Positions 24,631 to 35,244 are shown, counted from the first letter of the stretch. The stretch is DNA of 41,424 nucleotides from Roseibium sp. TrichSKD4 (GCF_000148725.1 NZ_GL476300.1:142813-184236), one strand, 5' to 3'. Made by a program: numbers and translations. Notes: a model not told the origin generated them from the letters alone.

Positions 24631-26235
24631 TCAGGCTGCTTCTTCTGCAGCGGACAGCGATATGGCCTCGACTTCCGCAGCCGTGGTGTAGGAGCGATAC
24701 GCCAAGTCCGGGTTTTCGCGCGGATAATCTGATCGGGCATGCCCGCCTCGGCTTTCGGTCCGCTTCAAGGCGGAAGCAGCCACAATGCGTCCCGCCAGCA
24801 TCATGTTCTTGATGGATTCGCGGACACAGACCTTTTCCGCTTCTGTGATATCCCTCAGCGCTTGCCTCAAGCCTTCGGCATTCCGTTCCACGCCGACATT
24901 ATTTGACATGGTGGCCCGCAGCACATCAATTGCAGCGCGCTCTTCGCTGTTCCGCTGGGTCGGCAAACCCCTGGCCTCATCCATCTCCGCCCAATGCGCC
25001 GGACGGGGTGTCGGCATCAAGCCTTGAATGTCCTCGGCAACGCGGGAGGCAAAGACAACTGCTTCCAGCAAGGAGTTGGAAGCCAACCGGTTGGCACCGT
25101 GCGCACCCGTTGAGGCAACTTCACCAGCCGCCCACAAACCATCCAGCGAAGTCCGACCATTGGCGTCAGTCAGAACACCACCCATGTGGTAATGCTCTGC
25201 CGGAGCTACGGGGATAGGCTGAGTTGACGGATCAATCCCGGCTGCCTTGCAGGCGGTGAATACGGTCGGGAACAAGTCCTCGAACTTGTCACCGATTGTC
25301 TTTGTGCAATCCAGAAATGCACCGCGACCAGACGTGACTTCCGCATGAATGGCACGGGCCACAATATCGCGGGGGGCAAGTTCCACATCCGGATGTACGC
25401 CGACCATGAAGCGCTCGCCGGAGGAGTTGATCAGCGTCGCTCCATCTCCGCGCAAGGCTTCGGTTGCAAGAGGGGCTGGATCTCGACCAACGTTTAGGGC
25501 TGTTGGGTGAAACTGGACAAATTCTGCATCAGCAACGACAGCACCAGCGCGGGCGGCCATAGCCAATCCATGCCCGTTTGCCTCTCCCGGATTTGTCGTT
25601 ACCGCATAAAGGTGCCCGATACCACCAGAGGCCAGAACAACAGCTTTCGCCGGAAGCGCCATTCGGCGCAATCCACCACGTTCACGTGTTAGCAATCCAG
25701 TTACATAGCGCCCCTCGGTCATGAGCTTTTCGCCCATGTATCCTTCGATAATTCGAATGGATGGAGCTTCTCTTGCAGCCTTGATCAAGGCTCCCATAAT
25801 GGCCGAACCAGCCATATCCCCGCGCACACGGACAACGCGGTTTTCAGAGTGCGCCGCTTCTCTGGAAAGCTGCAGGCGGCCTTCAAGGTCCTGATCAAAC
25901 GGAACGCCAAACTCCAGAAGATCGCGAACACGATCTCCGGCCTCACGGGTCATTTGCTCAACGATGGCAGGTTCACAGATACCGCAGCCAGCCACCAATG
26001 TGTCAGCTGTGTGCTTTTCGGCTGTATCATGCTCAGAAACCGCAGCGGCAATGCCGCCTTGCGCCCAAACAGAGGACGCGCCCTGGCCAATCGGAGCGTT
26101 GGAGACAACGGTCACTGGCCGCGGCGCCAGCTTGAGGGCACAGAAAAGGCCAGCCAGCCCTCCTCCAAGGATCACGACGTCGTCGACGTCCCTTCCCGTG
26201 AGAGCGGGCGCGAAGTCAGCAACCGAAATGGCCAT
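24631..26235 (-). CDS. nadB: L-aspartate oxidase
   Basis: NadB oxidises L-aspartate to iminoaspartate using FAD, the first step of de novo NAD synthesis. The 534-residue protein has the dinucleotide-binding [39 protein letters not shown], the active-site region [51 protein letters not shown] and [16 protein letters not shown], plus the helical C-terminal domain. The open frame extends to 26289, but GCAGGA nine bases before ATG 26235 and the typical opening support the shorter start. It follows nadA by 75 bases. Confidence 0.96.
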   Translation of the reverse strand: MAISVADFAPALTGRDVDDVVILGGGLAGLFCALKLAPRPVTVVSNAPIGQGASSVWAQGGIAAAVSEHDTAEKHTADTLVAGCGICEPAIVEQMTREAGDRVRDLLEFGVPFDQDLEGRLQLSREAAHSENRVVRVRGDMAGSAIMGALIKAAREAPSIRIIEGYMGEKLMTEGRYVTGLLTRERGGLRRMALPAKAVVLASGGIGHLYAVTTNPGEANGHGLAMAARAGAVVADAEFVQFHPTALNVGRDPAPLATEALRGDGATLINSSGERFMVGVHPDVELAPRDIVARAIHAEVTSGRGAFLDCTKTIGDKFEDLFPTVFTACKAAGIDPSTQPIPVAPAEHYHMGGVLTDANGRTSLDGLWAAGEVASTGAHGANRLASNSLLEAVVFASRVAEDIQGLMPTPRPAHWAEMDEARGLPTQRNSEERAAIDVLRATMSNNVGVERNAEGLRQALRDITEAEKVCVRESIKNMMLAGRIVAASALKRTESRGGHARSDYPRENPDLAYRSYTTAAEVEAISLSAAEEAA

Positions 26236-26310
26236 GGCAATGTCCTGCAAGTGCAGTCGGAGTGGTGCTGCCCGGAGTGAACCGGGCAATTATTCTGGAC
26301 CGGAGCCGGA

Positions 26311-27393
26311 TCAGCTTTTCAGATTTATCATCCGTTCTACGGCGGTCCGCGCCTTTTCTGCAATAGCCGGATCAACAATTACTTCTTCTTTCATTTCGAG
26401 AAGAGAATCAAGGATCTTGGCCAGCGTAATCCGTTTCATGTGCGGACACAGATTGCAGGGGCGAATGAAGTTCACATCCGGGGTTTCGCTGGCGACATTA
26501 TCTGCCATCGAACATTCGGTGATCATCATCACCTTCTCGGGACGCTTCGTCTTCACCCAATCAATCATGTGGGCTGTCGAGCCTGCAAAATCAGCTTCCG
26601 CGACGACCTCCGGCGGGCATTCCGGGTGCGCGATGATTTTCACATCCGGCTCGATTTCGCGATAATCCCGCAGCTCCTCCGCTGTAAAGCGTTCATGGAC
26701 CTCGCAGGCACCATCCCAGATCAGAACTTCCACATCGGTCTTGTTGCCAACATTGGCCGCCAGATACTTGTCTGGGATCAGGAACACCTTGTCGACGCCG
26801 AAGCTCTCAACAACCTGCAGGGCGTTTGATGATGTGCAGCAGATGTCACACTCAGCCTTCACATCTGCAGATGTGTTCACATAAGTGATGATCGGAATGC
26901 CCGGATTGCGCTCGCGCAACCCGCGCACATCTGCGCCGGTGATGGATTCGGCAAGTGAACAGCCTGCCTTCATGTCAGGGATCAGAACCGTCTTTTCCGG
27001 GCTCAGGATCTTCGAGGTTTCCGCCATAAAGTGAACGCCGCACTGGACGATGACATCGGCATCGGTGCGCGTTGCCTCAATGGCAAGCTGCAAACTGTCG
27101 CCAACAATATCTGCAACACCATGATAGATTTCCGGCGTCATGTAGTTATGCGCCAGAATGACAGCATTGCGTTCTTTTTTCAGCCGGTTGATCGTATGAA
27201 CCATCGGGGCCAGAACAGCCCATTCAATTTCAGGAATGAAATGCTTCACCTTCTCATAGACATGCGCAGTCGCTTCGCGCACCTCAGGCGTGAAGGATAG
27301 ATCCGGGCGCGCAAGAGGCGCATATCGACCAGTCAGGCCGGTTTCGGCATCCGGATTAAAACGGCGTTCGGCAGCGTCTTGCGTCAGGGTCAT
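26311..27393 (-). CDS. nadA: Quinolinate synthase
   Basis: NadA condenses iminoaspartate with dihydroxyacetone phosphate to quinolinate, using a [4Fe-4S] cluster. The three ligand cysteines are visible in [21 protein letters not shown] and [10 protein letters not shown]. Other hallmarks are [46 protein letters not shown] and ITECSMADN. The first in-frame Met is at 27414, but AGGGAGG just before ATG 27393 marks the start, giving 360 residues. It is the first gene of nadABC. A 15-bp palindrome (27427-27441) lies 33 bases upstream, next to a -10-like TAATAT. Confidence 0.96.
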   Translation of the reverse strand: MTLTQDAAERRFNPDAETGLTGRYAPLARPDLSFTPEVREATAHVYEKVKHFIPEIEWAVLAPMVHTINRLKKERNAVILAHNYMTPEIYHGVADIVGDSLQLAIEATRTDADVIVQCGVHFMAETSKILSPEKTVLIPDMKAGCSLAESITGADVRGLRERNPGIPIITYVNTSADVKAECDICCTSSNALQVVESFGVDKVFLIPDKYLAANVGNKTDVEVLIWDGACEVHERFTAEELRDYREIEPDVKIIAHPECPPEVVAEADFAGSTAHMIDWVKTKRPEKVMMITECSMADNVASETPDVNFIRPCNLCPHMKRITLAKILDSLLEMKEEVIVDPAIAEKARTAVERMINLKS

Positions 27394-27426
27394 CGTGACC
27401 TCCCTGAAATCCAACGGATATTCTTT

Positions 27427-27441
27427 TGCTCAGTTTGAGCA
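27427..27441 (-). promoter_or_regulatory. Palindromic candidate operator of nadABC
   Basis: TGCTCA-GTT-TGAGCA is a perfect 6-3-6 inverted repeat, the only one of its kind I found in the window. On the minus strand it directly follows TAATAT, a plausible -10 box, so a bound protein would block transcription. The NadQ-like regulator encoded at 19536 is the obvious candidate binder. About 15 bases further upstream is a short GGGC/GCCC hairpin followed by a pyrimidine-rich run. The link to NadQ is inference. Confidence 0.6.
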
Positions 27442-27734
27442 TATTACAGGAAAAAGAAAACGGGCTATACGCCCATATCTTTTGCTCGTCGTGAGTTTAT
27501 ATAAGTGTGGCGACCGCATAAATCCAGCCGAAATTGATAAAAAACACATCCTGAGAGCAAGCTCTTTTGTTTTCATAGGTTTATAAATTAGCTGGCAGCC
27601 CAAAATCCGATAGGTTCGAGTGGGGTGACTTCCGACATTGATCACAAACCGTGATGCATTGATCAGCAAAAATCGCTTTTCGCAATGAAATTCGCCACAT
27701 ACTCTACGGTCAAATTCCGTTGGAGAGACTTTCA

Positions 27735-28961
27735 ATGACCAAAACTCAGGCCCTGCCTCGACCGAACGTGCCTCTGGTGATTATTTGCGGCTGCTTGATC
27801 GCCCTGCTCTCCTTCGGACCACGATCTGCCATGGGCTTTTTCTTCCAGCCCATGACAGAGGCTCGCGACTGGAGCCGCGAACTCTTTGCGCTGGCAATTG
27901 CCATTCAAAATCTGGTTTGGGGGGCCGGACAACCCTTTGCCGGCATGATGGCAGACCGATATGGAACCTGGAAGACCATGACACTTGGTGCCGTTCTTTA
28001 CGCGCTCGGCCTTTATCTGATGGTGGATGCCGAGACACCGGTTGCGCTGCATGTATCTGCGGGCATTCTCATCGGTCTGGGCATTGCCTTTTCCTCCTTT
28101 TCGCTCGTGATTGCAGCTTTCGGGCGTGTGGTCACGCCGGAGCAACGATCTCTTGCCTTCGGGATCGGCACAGCGTCCGGGTCCATGGGGCAGTTCTTGT
28201 TCGCACCTATGGGCACATCCCTTATCGCCAATTTTGGTTGGCAAGATACGTTGATCGTGTTTTCCGGGATGATGTTGCTTATTCCGTTTCTTGCCATTGC
28301 CCTGAAAGGAAAGCCGGATACATCCTCTGCTTCACCAGCGGTTGCCAACCAGAACATGACGGCTGCCATCGCTGAAGCCTTTGGCACGCGAGGCTATCTC
28401 CTTCTGACCTTTGGCTTTTTTGTCTGCGGCTTCCATGTGGCCTTCATCACGGTTCACCTGCCACCCTACATTGCCGACCTTGGGCTTGACCCGACATGGG
28501 GCGCGACGGCGATCGCCTTGATCGGCCTATTCAATATCGCTGGCTCACTGGCATCGGGTTATATTGGCGGCAAATATTCCAAGCCGATCTTCCTGTCGCT
28601 GATTTATCTCGCCCGTGCCATTGTCATCACGATCTTCATTCTCGTGCCTATCACACCGCTGACGGTTCTGGTCTTCTCAGCCATGATGGGCCTGCTGTGG
28701 CTGTCAACGGTGCCGCCTACATCTGGTCTCGTCGCGGTGATGTTCGGCCCGCGTTACATGGCGACGCTGTTCGGCTTCGTCTTCTTCTCCCACCAGGTTG
28801 GTTCCTTCCTCGGCGTCTGGCTGGGCGGCAAGCTCTATGATGAAACCGGATCTTATGACGCAATCTGGTGGGTCGGCATCGCCCTCGGCCTCTTCGCGGC
28901 CGTCGTTCACTGGCCTATCAAAGAACAACCGGTTCCAAGGCTGGCAGAAGCTACGGAGTGA
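27735..28961 (+). CDS. Major facilitator superfamily transporter
   Basis: A 408-residue inner-membrane protein with about 12 hydrophobic segments and MFS features: the loop 2-3 motif GMMADRYGTWKTMTLG, segment VPLVIICGCLIALLSFGPRS, and the symmetric ASGYIGGKYSKPIFLSLIYL in the second half. It resembles oxalate/formate or monocarboxylate-type MFS proteins, but the substrate cannot be named. Start ATG 27735 with GGAGAG upstream; an in-frame Met at 27720 is less likely. It is divergent from nadA, and its stop lies six bases from the end of the convergent doc-like gene. Confidence 0.9.
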   Translation: MTKTQALPRPNVPLVIICGCLIALLSFGPRSAMGFFFQPMTEARDWSRELFALAIAIQNLVWGAGQPFAGMMADRYGTWKTMTLGAVLYALGLYLMVDAETPVALHVSAGILIGLGIAFSSFSLVIAAFGRVVTPEQRSLAFGIGTASGSMGQFLFAPMGTSLIANFGWQDTLIVFSGMMLLIPFLAIALKGKPDTSSASPAVANQNMTAAIAEAFGTRGYLLLTFGFFVCGFHVAFITVHLPPYIADLGLDPTWGATAIALIGLFNIAGSLASGYIGGKYSKPIFLSLIYLARAIVITIFILVPITPLTVLVFSAMMGLLWLSTVPPTSGLVAVMFGPRYMATLFGFVFFSHQVGSFLGVWLGGKLYDETGSYDAIWWVGIALGLFAAVVHWPIKEQPVPRLAEATE

Positions 28962-28967
28962 TAGCGG

Positions 28968-29375
28968 CTAGGACAAGCGCTCCGAGGTGGATTGAAAGAC
29001 CATTGCCAACATTTCCACATTGATCCGATCAGCCATCAAGGCTTTTACGAACACGGCAAAGAACTGATCTTCAGGCTCATTGAGCCTGAAGCCATTCAAT
29101 TCCAGGAACACAAGGGCAGACATAAATGCCAGCCGCTTGTTTCCATCTACAAGCGCATGAGCCTTGCCCAGACTGTAAACATAGTCAGCCGCCAGCCGAA
29201 ACAGATTGCGCTCGCTGTTGTAGTGATACCGGTTGCAGGCTCTTTCAAGCGCACCACCAAGACTATGCGGACGCACCACCTGTACACGGTGATCGGGGTA
29301 GAGTTCAGCCAACGCCCCAACGATCGCTTCCGCGTCTTCGGCGGATAGCCAAACGGGCTCACTAGGCAGGATCAT
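28968..29375 (-). CDS. Doc-family (Fic fold) toxin of a type II toxin-antitoxin pair
   Basis: Doc proteins are small Fic-fold kinases; phage P1 Doc phosphorylates elongation factor Tu. The 135-residue protein has the Fic/Doc motif HALVDGNKRLAF (consensus HxFx[D/N][A/G]NKR; Leu replaces Phe). It opens with WLSAEDAEAIVGALAELY, and the central RPHSLGGALERACNRYHY is typical of death-on-curing proteins. The gene overlaps the preceding small gene by four bases, the usual antitoxin-toxin coupling. The pair lies downstream of glyS on the same strand. Confidence 0.88.
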   Translation of the reverse strand: MILPSEPVWLSAEDAEAIVGALAELYPDHRVQVVRPHSLGGALERACNRYHYNSERNLFRLAADYVYSLGKAHALVDGNKRLAFMSALVFLELNGFRLNEPEDQFFAVFVKALMADRINVEMLAMVFQSTSERLS

Positions 29376-29548
29376 TCACCAAGGGATTTCATCGTCGCGG
29401 CAAAGCGCTTGTTATTGTCAACAACCATGTCTTTAATCGCCCGACGGAAAGAAGGTTTGCTGTCGGGCGAAACGGCGGCAGGTGTATCACTGACTGAGTT
29501 TTCAGCCTCCTTGGTACCTTCCGCTTGCTTTCCTGCAGTTGTTTCCAT
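29372..29548 (-). CDS. Putative antitoxin partner of the Doc-like toxin
   Basis: A 58-residue protein starting METTAGKQAEGTKEAENSVS, with a disordered Ser/Thr/Pro/Glu-rich first half and an amphipathic, basic end (FRRAIKDMVVDNNKRFAATM). It lacks a recognisable Phd or other DNA-binding domain; only position and size mark it as an antitoxin. Its stop overlaps the toxin start by four bases (29372-29375). An open frame extends upstream to 29641, but the extra 31 residues look non-coding, and ATG 29548 follows a GGAA stretch. No known antitoxin family is recognised, so this is a context-based call. Confidence 0.65.
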   Translation of the reverse strand: METTAGKQAEGTKEAENSVSDTPAAVSPDSKPSFRRAIKDMVVDNNKRFAATMKSLGE

Positions 29549-29687
29549 TTTCCAGTTCCCAATGAGCCAACTCGGTGCACTCCTCTCCACCTGACCGCAA
29601 TAAAGGTTCAAGCATACGCAGCCCCGAGCTTTGAGCAGCATGATAACTCAATTTGCCAGACCAACCAAACCGAGAGGCGAAAACGCC

Positions 29688-31781
29688 CTATCCAGCGACC
29701 TTCGAGAAATCGGCGACGACATGGGTTGCATCGCGGATTTCTGCGAGGAGCTGGAGGCGGTTCTTGCGAAGCGCCGGATCGTCAGCGTTCACAAGAATGT
29801 CCTCAAAGAACTTGTCGACAGGTGCGCGAAGCTTTGACAAGGCTGCCATGGCCTCTTCGAAGTCTTCATTGGCCACCGCATTTTCAGCAGCTGCGCGGGC
29901 TGTATCGATGGCCGCTGCCAGATCAATCTCAGCCTGCTCTTGGAGAAGATCAGCATGTGGGCGGCCCTCGACCGGCGCGCCGTCCTTCTTTTCCTCGGCC
30001 CGCAGAATGTTGACCGCACGCTTATAACCGGCTGCCAGATTGGCCCCATCGTAAGACGATACGAATGCGCCCAGCGCTTCCACGCGTTTGACCACCATCA
30101 GAAGATCATCCTGCCCGCCAAGCGCAAACACGGCATCAATCAAGTCGTGCCGTGCTCCCTCGTCCTTCAGATGGACCTTCAGGCGGTCTGCGAAGAAAGA
30201 GAGGAGATCCGTGACCAATTCCTCAGCAGCTTCATTATTTAGGTCAGGCTTGATCTTATAAAGGCTTGCCTTGAGTTGCTGGGCCAAAGGCAAACGAAGT
30301 TTGTTTTCCAGCACAATGCGGATCACGCCCAATGCGGCGCGGCGGAGGGCGAATGGATCCTTGGAACCCGTCGGTTTTTCGTCAATCGCCCAGAAGCCGG
30401 CCAGAAGATCAAGCTTGTCGGCAAGGGCAACGGCAACAGCAACCGGATCGGTCGGCACACTGTCACTTGGGCCTTGCGGGCGGTAGTGATCCTCAATGGC
30501 GATGGCGACGCTTTCGTCCTCACCCTGCTTGGACGCATAGGTGCGGCCCATCAGGCCCTGCAGTTCCGGGAATTCATAGACCATCTGAGAAACAAGGTCA
30601 GCCTTTGCGAGACGTGCGGCACGAACGGCCTTATCCTTGTCGGCACCGACGATCGGGGCAAGTTCTGAAGCCAAGGCTTCAAGACGCTTAACGCGCTCGC
30701 CCTGCGTTCCAAGCTTTTCATGGAACACGATACTGTCGAGCTTCGGCAAGTTGTCTGCCAGTTGGGTTTTCAGATCCGTTTCCCAGAAGAACCAGGCATC
30801 GGACAAACGCGCGCGAATGACCTTTTCATTGCCCGCCACAATCAACTTGCCATCATCGGGCGACGTGATGTTGGAAACGAGAATAAACTTCTTTGCAAGC
30901 TTGCCGGTTTTCGGGTCCTTCATAACGAAGCACTTTTGATTGACCCGAATGGTCAGGCGCGTGCATTCGTCAGGAATTTCCAAGAACTTTTCGTCAAAAC
31001 TTCCAGTCAGGACGACCGGCCATTCCACCAGCCCTGCAACTTCTTCCAACAGGCCCAGATCCTCAACAAGTTCAAGTCCCAGAGCCAGTGCCCGATCCTT
31101 GGCGTCGTTCAGGATGATGTCTTTCCGCCGGTCCGCATCCAGCACCACCTTGTGCTTTTCCAACTGAGCCGCGTAATCGTCCATTCGGCGCACCGTCAGA
31201 ACCTCATCGCCGAGGAAACGGTGGCCGCGCGTGGTGTTGCCAGATGTTATGCCATCAACCTCAAACTCAATGATCTCCGGCTCTTCGGTTTCCGGACCAA
31301 AGGTTGCGATGATGGAATGAAGCGGGCGCACCCAACGCATGGAGCCGGAGCCCCATTTCATGGATTTCGGCCATGGGAAATTGCGCACGATGCCGGGCAT
31401 GAACCCGGCAATAATGTCTTTAGCGTCCCGGCCCGGCTTTTCGATCACGGCAACATAGAAGTCACCCTTTTTAGGGTCGGTCTGAACGCTTACCTCATCA
31501 ATGGAGCTTAAACCAGCACCGCGCAGAAAGCCTTCGACAGCCTTTTCCGGCGCACCGACACGAGGACCTTTCCGCTCTTCGCGTGTTGCGGCTGAACCTG
31601 CTGGAACACCTGCGACATGCAACGCCAAACGGCGCGGCGTGAAATAGGCCTTTGCCCCTTCGTAAGGCAAGCCGGCATCCACCAGCGCATTGGTGACGAG
31701 AGACTTCAAGTCCTCGGCTGCACGTCGCTGCATGCGGGCCGGGATTTCCTCGCTGAAAAACTCAAGCAGGAGATCAGGCAT
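29688..31781 (-). CDS. glyS: Glycine--tRNA ligase beta subunit
   Basis: GlyS pairs with GlyQ to form the alpha2-beta2 glycyl-tRNA synthetase found in most bacteria; the beta subunit binds tRNA. The 697 residues open [20 protein letters not shown] and include [99 protein letters not shown] and [16 protein letters not shown], then an anticodon-binding-like helical end. Length is normal. It is separated from glyQ by an oppositely oriented GGDEF-EAL gene. Confidence 0.96.
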   Translation of the reverse strand: MPDLLLEFFSEEIPARMQRRAAEDLKSLVTNALVDAGLPYEGAKAYFTPRRLALHVAGVPAGSAATREERKGPRVGAPEKAVEGFLRGAGLSSIDEVSVQTDPKKGDFYVAVIEKPGRDAKDIIAGFMPGIVRNFPWPKSMKWGSGSMRWVRPLHSIIATFGPETEEPEIIEFEVDGITSGNTTRGHRFLGDEVLTVRRMDDYAAQLEKHKVVLDADRRKDIILNDAKDRALALGLELVEDLGLLEEVAGLVEWPVVLTGSFDEKFLEIPDECTRLTIRVNQKCFVMKDPKTGKLAKKFILVSNITSPDDGKLIVAGNEKVIRARLSDAWFFWETDLKTQLADNLPKLDSIVFHEKLGTQGERVKRLEALASELAPIVGADKDKAVRAARLAKADLVSQMVYEFPELQGLMGRTYASKQGEDESVAIAIEDHYRPQGPSDSVPTDPVAVAVALADKLDLLAGFWAIDEKPTGSKDPFALRRAALGVIRIVLENKLRLPLAQQLKASLYKIKPDLNNEAAEELVTDLLSFFADRLKVHLKDEGARHDLIDAVFALGGQDDLLMVVKRVEALGAFVSSYDGANLAAGYKRAVNILRAEEKKDGAPVEGRPHADLLQEQAEIDLAAAIDTARAAAENAVANEDFEEAMAALSKLRAPVDKFFEDILVNADDPALRKNRLQLLAEIRDATHVVADFSKVAG

Positions 31782-31973
31782 GGAAAGCTAAAACCTTTTG
31801 GCAAGACAGGGCAGACTTGCCCCATTCACATGTTGATCTGTCCGTTAGCAATTCAGGCAGGAAAAGTCACCCCCTGCGCCACATCTGTTACCTTTGAAAG
31901 CGAAGCGCGAGACAGCGCCGAGAATAAACTACCGTAACGTCAATAATTACATTCACTTTTGATAAATAGATAG

Positions 31974-33605
31974 ATGACACTCTTCAGAAAAACCCATCCA
32001 AGAAACAGAATAATTACAATGAAATTCGTTCACTCGATCGCTTTTACATGGTCAATAATTATTATCGTGTCACTTGTCGGTGGTTATTTCACCGCTCAAT
32101 TCCACCCTATGGATCTGTTGCTGGAAGAAAAACTCCTCACACATTATCAGGGAGAATTCCTCGTTGGCAGTTTACTTTCTGCATTTATTGTTTTGACCGC
32201 GTATGGGTGCTGGTCCATTCCGAAACTTCGACGTGAAGTGAAAAAGCGGAAAAAGGCGCAATCGGCGGCGCTGGAACTTGCCAAGCACGACGCCTTGACC
32301 GGATTGCCGAACCGACGAAAGCTCCACGAGGCCTTTCAGCAGCTCGCCAGAACCACAGTAGAGGGCAACTATCGCGCAGTCATGATGCTGGATATTGATG
32401 GGTTCAAGCCGATCAATGACGTCTATGGACATGCATTTGGTGATTCAGTTCTGGTGGCGTTGGCAGAACGCCTGACCGGCATGCTGGAAGAAGACGGCTT
32501 CGTAGCTCGTCTGGGTGGAGACGAGTTTGCCATTGTCACGGCTGAATATGAACACAAGGATGAAATTGCCAGCTTTGCGCGTCGACTTTTGACCCTGTTC
32601 CAAACACCTTTCGACATTGATGGAAAAAGTGTCTCCGTCGGCTGCGGCATAGGCATCGCCATCTTCCCCGATGATGGATACTCCGCAACGGAACTCCTGA
32701 GGCGTGGAGATATTGCACTTTACCGAGCGAAATCATCCGGGCGCTCGGCGTACCGGTTTTTTGAGGTGAATATGGACGCCTCGATCCTGCATCGCACATT
32801 ATTGGAGCAGCGGCTTCGCGCTGCCCTGCGCAGCAATGATATTCAGGTGCACTATCAGCCTATTTTGAACTTGAAAAACGTGCGCATTGTTGGCTTTGAA
32901 GCCCTTGCGCGCTGGCACGATGCGGATTTTGGCCAAGTGGCGCCTGCACAGTTCATTCCCTTGGCCGAAGACTGCGGGCTGATTACCGACCTGACATACT
33001 CGGTGTTGAGGGAAGCAACGACAATTGCGGCAACCTGGCCCGAACACCTCAGCCTTTCGGTCAACATCTCGGCAAACCTTCTGGCAGATTCCACCCTGCC
33101 CTTGAAGATTGTGAAAATCCTCGGAGAAACAGGTTTCTCACCGGAACGCCTTGTCCTTGAAATCACCGAATCCGCCCTGATCAAGAACCCGATCTTCGCA
33201 GGACAAACTCTCAGTCAGTTGGCAGATGCCAAAATTCGTATCGCGTTGGATGACTTCGGCACGGGGCACTCAAGCCTCAGTTACATTCGCGATTTTCCGA
33301 TCCACACGGTGAAGATCGACAAGTCCTTTACGATGAAAATGTCCGAGAACCCGGAATGCAGAGCGATCGTCGATGCTGTTTTGGTGCTGGCAAAGGGCTT
33401 GGGTTTCCACACGGTCGCTGAAGGGATTGAGCAGCAAGATGTTCTGGAAAAGCTCAACGCCCTCGGCTACCCGCTCGGGCAAGGCTTCCTGTTTGGAGCT
33501 GCAACATCTGCAGAAGCCGTTGAAACCCTGATCAAACAGCACACAGACCCTATTCAACTCGCTGACAAGAGCGAGCTAACCGAGACCCAGCAGAATGCCG
33601 GATAA
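31974..33605 (+). CDS. Membrane-anchored GGDEF-EAL protein (cyclic-di-GMP turnover)
   Basis: The 543-residue protein combines cyclic-di-GMP synthesis and breakdown domains. Two membrane segments (about 22-40 SIAFTWSIIIIVSLVGGYF and 63-80 LVGSLLSAFIVLTAYGCW) flank a short periplasmic loop. The GGDEF domain (about 100-265) has DALTGLPNRRKLHEAF and RLGGDEF at 179-185. The EAL domain (about 275-525) has GFEALARW, SLSVNISANLL, LVLEITESAL, LDDFGTGHSSLSYI, VKIDKSF, HTVAEGIEQ and GQGFLFG. Both active sites look complete; no RxxD site lies before GGDEF. The start is uncertain: ATG 31974 or ATG 32019, neither with a strong ribosome site. It lies between glyS and glyQ on the opposite strand. Confidence 0.92.
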   Translation: MTLFRKTHPRNRIITMKFVHSIAFTWSIIIIVSLVGGYFTAQFHPMDLLLEEKLLTHYQGEFLVGSLLSAFIVLTAYGCWSIPKLRREVKKRKKAQSAALELAKHDALTGLPNRRKLHEAFQQLARTTVEGNYRAVMMLDIDGFKPINDVYGHAFGDSVLVALAERLTGMLEEDGFVARLGGDEFAIVTAEYEHKDEIASFARRLLTLFQTPFDIDGKSVSVGCGIGIAIFPDDGYSATELLRRGDIALYRAKSSGRSAYRFFEVNMDASILHRTLLEQRLRAALRSNDIQVHYQPILNLKNVRIVGFEALARWHDADFGQVAPAQFIPLAEDCGLITDLTYSVLREATTIAATWPEHLSLSVNISANLLADSTLPLKIVKILGETGFSPERLVLEITESALIKNPIFAGQTLSQLADAKIRIALDDFGTGHSSLSYIRDFPIHTVKIDKSFTMKMSENPECRAIVDAVLVLAKGLGFHTVAEGIEQQDVLEKLNALGYPLGQGFLFGAATSAEAVETLIKQHTDPIQLADKSELTETQQNAG

Positions 33606-33644
33606 TCTGGATTAGGAGACCAACACGCAAGGAGCGCCGGGCAG

Positions 33645-34610
33645 TCAGGCGCTCTGGTTCTCGTAGCCCACACCACCGGCTTCGGTCTCAAGGAAGGCTG
33701 CGCCACACGCTTTGGCAAGTTCGCGTACCCGCAAGATATAGCTTTGACGCTCTGTGACAGAGATCACGCCGCGCGCATCCAGCAGGTTGAAGACATGGCT
33801 GGCCTTGATGCATTGGTCATAGGCAGGCAGCACCACCTGATGCACCTTGGCACCCTTTTCTTCGCGCTGCTTTGCGCCCGCTTCCAGAAGGGACCGGCAC
33901 TCACCTTCCGCATCCTTGAAGTGACGGAACAGCATGTCCGTGTCCGCATGTTCAAAGTTGTGGCGGGAATATTCCTGTTCGGCCTGAAGGAAGACGTCGC
34001 CATAGGTGACTTTGTCATCCCCTTCCATGCCGTTGTAATTCAGCTCATAAACGTCATCGACGCCCTGAATATACATCGCAAGGCGCTCAAGGCCGTAGGT
34101 CAGCTCTCCGGAGACTGGCGAACATTCAAAGCCGGCAACCTGCTGAAAATAGGTGAACTGAGAGACTTCCATGCCGTCGCACCAGCACTCCCATCCAAGG
34201 CCCCACGCGCCAAGGGTCGGGCTTTCCCAGTCATCTTCAACGAAGCGAACATCGTGAAGCTCAGTATCAAGGCCAATCGCCTTGAGGCTGTTCAAATACA
34301 GCTCCTGAAGGTTTGGCGGAGATGGCTTCAAGATGGCCTGAAACTGGTAATAATGCTGCAAGCGGTTCGGATTTTCGCCGTAGCGCCCGTCAGTCGGGCG
34401 GCGAGACGGCTGCACGTAAGCTGCTTTCCACGGCCGGGGACCAAGCGAGCGCAGCGTTGTTGCCGGGTGAAACGTGCCGGCCCCAACTTCCATGTCATAA
34501 GGCTGAAGCACCACACAACCCTGATCTGCCCAAAAGCGTTGCAAGGTCAAGATCAGCCCCTGAAAGGAGTTTTCAGGGCGCATATGAGAAGGAAGAGCGT
34601 CGCTCGACAT
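33645..34610 (-). CDS. glyQ: Glycine--tRNA ligase alpha subunit
   Basis: GlyQ is the catalytic subunit of heterotetrameric glycyl-tRNA synthetase and activates glycine with ATP. The 321 residues show the expected features: [108 protein letters not shown] and [15 protein letters not shown]. The start ATG 34610 gives [18 protein letters not shown]. The gene lies upstream of glyS on the same strand, but the GGDEF-EAL gene intervenes, so the two are not simply cotranscribed. Confidence 0.97.
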   Translation of the reverse strand: MSSDALPSHMRPENSFQGLILTLQRFWADQGCVVLQPYDMEVGAGTFHPATTLRSLGPRPWKAAYVQPSRRPTDGRYGENPNRLQHYYQFQAILKPSPPNLQELYLNSLKAIGLDTELHDVRFVEDDWESPTLGAWGLGWECWCDGMEVSQFTYFQQVAGFECSPVSGELTYGLERLAMYIQGVDDVYELNYNGMEGDDKVTYGDVFLQAEQEYSRHNFEHADTDMLFRHFKDAEGECRSLLEAGAKQREEKGAKVHQVVLPAYDQCIKASHVFNLLDARGVISVTERQSYILRVRELAKACGAAFLETEAGGVGYENQSA

Positions 34611-34820
34611 GAATCACGAGGTCCATCGAATGAGATTAAACTTGGGCCGTGAAGCCCACCATGTCGGGACAGGTGCCACGGAGGTGCGGCAAGGTCAAGC
34701 TTAGGATCGATTTGCAACCGGTTCCTGCTGCTCAAACCGCGAGCGCGTTTTTGCTACGACAAACTCGAAAGGAGCCTCGTGCGCTTTGCTATGGTGGTTT
34801 GGCTGTATTTTGGCCTACCC

Positions 34821-35033
34821 CTAAGCTACCCTCCTAAAAACCCAAGAATGCACCGACAGCGTATTACCTGATAAGCGAAGTAGATTTTTCTTATAGAAAT
34901 TTGGTATACATTCTTTCTGTATTTGAATTATATTATAAGAATCATGATATAATTCTTCCATTGAGAAGAATGAAGAAACTTCCGATTGAAATATCAGTTC
35001 ATTTTTACTATATGTATAAATACTTATCACCAC
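34821..35033 (-). CDS. AT-rich ORF of unknown function, possibly the C-terminal part of the next ORF upstream
   Basis: A 70-residue reading frame in DNA of conspicuously low GC. It overlaps the end of the membrane ORF at 35008-35244 by 26 bases. The first part, after the initial strand, reads SKNELIFQSEVSSFF, SMEELYHDSYNIIQIQKE. Deleting one T at the overlap would join the two frames as ...GDKYLYI-SKNELIFQSEV..., a natural-looking fusion, so this may be one broken gene. The last residues (SVHSWVFRRVA) run into higher-GC DNA. Not recognised. Confidence 0.4.
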   Translation of the reverse strand: MVISIYTYSKNELIFQSEVSSFFSMEELYHDSYNIIQIQKECIPNFYKKNLLRLSGNTLSVHSWVFRRVA

Positions 35034-35244
35034 TTGAGTAATTTATTTTAACACCAATACTCATAGCAATGTAATGAAGCGGTATAATAGATGTAAAAAT
35101 AACTACCGAAAACCCATACATCAAATTAAATCTATAATATAAAAATTCATACCATCCCCCAACTAGTATGAACAACATAAATGGAAATGAAATACGGAAA
35201 AATAATGGATCAATTCTAAGTCTATATAATGGAGCACCAAGCAT
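35008..35244 (-). CDS. Small AT-rich membrane protein of unknown function
   Basis: A 78-residue protein with two membrane segments: FFRISFPFMLFILVGGWYEF and MYGFSVVIFTSIIPLHYIAM. It lies in the lowest-GC part of the window, unlike the neighbours. No family recognised. The stop at 35008 is immediately followed by coding-like sequence in the other frame (see 34821-35033), so the true protein may be about 140 residues. Possibly acquired DNA. Confidence 0.5.
   Translation of the reverse strand: MLGAPLYRLRIDPLFFRISFPFMLFILVGGWYEFLYYRFNLMYGFSVVIFTSIIPLHYIAMSIGVKINYSSGDKYLYI

Noticed and set aside
27455-27475. Attenuator hairpin before nadA
   Set aside because: The GGGC/GCCC stem is only four pairs and probably lies upstream of the transcription start.
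30720-31511. Long ORF antisense to glyS
   Set aside because: A mirror frame of the GC-rich glyS gene without a ribosome site or recognisable protein; the same holds for long frames opposite glyQ, nadB and ETF-QO.
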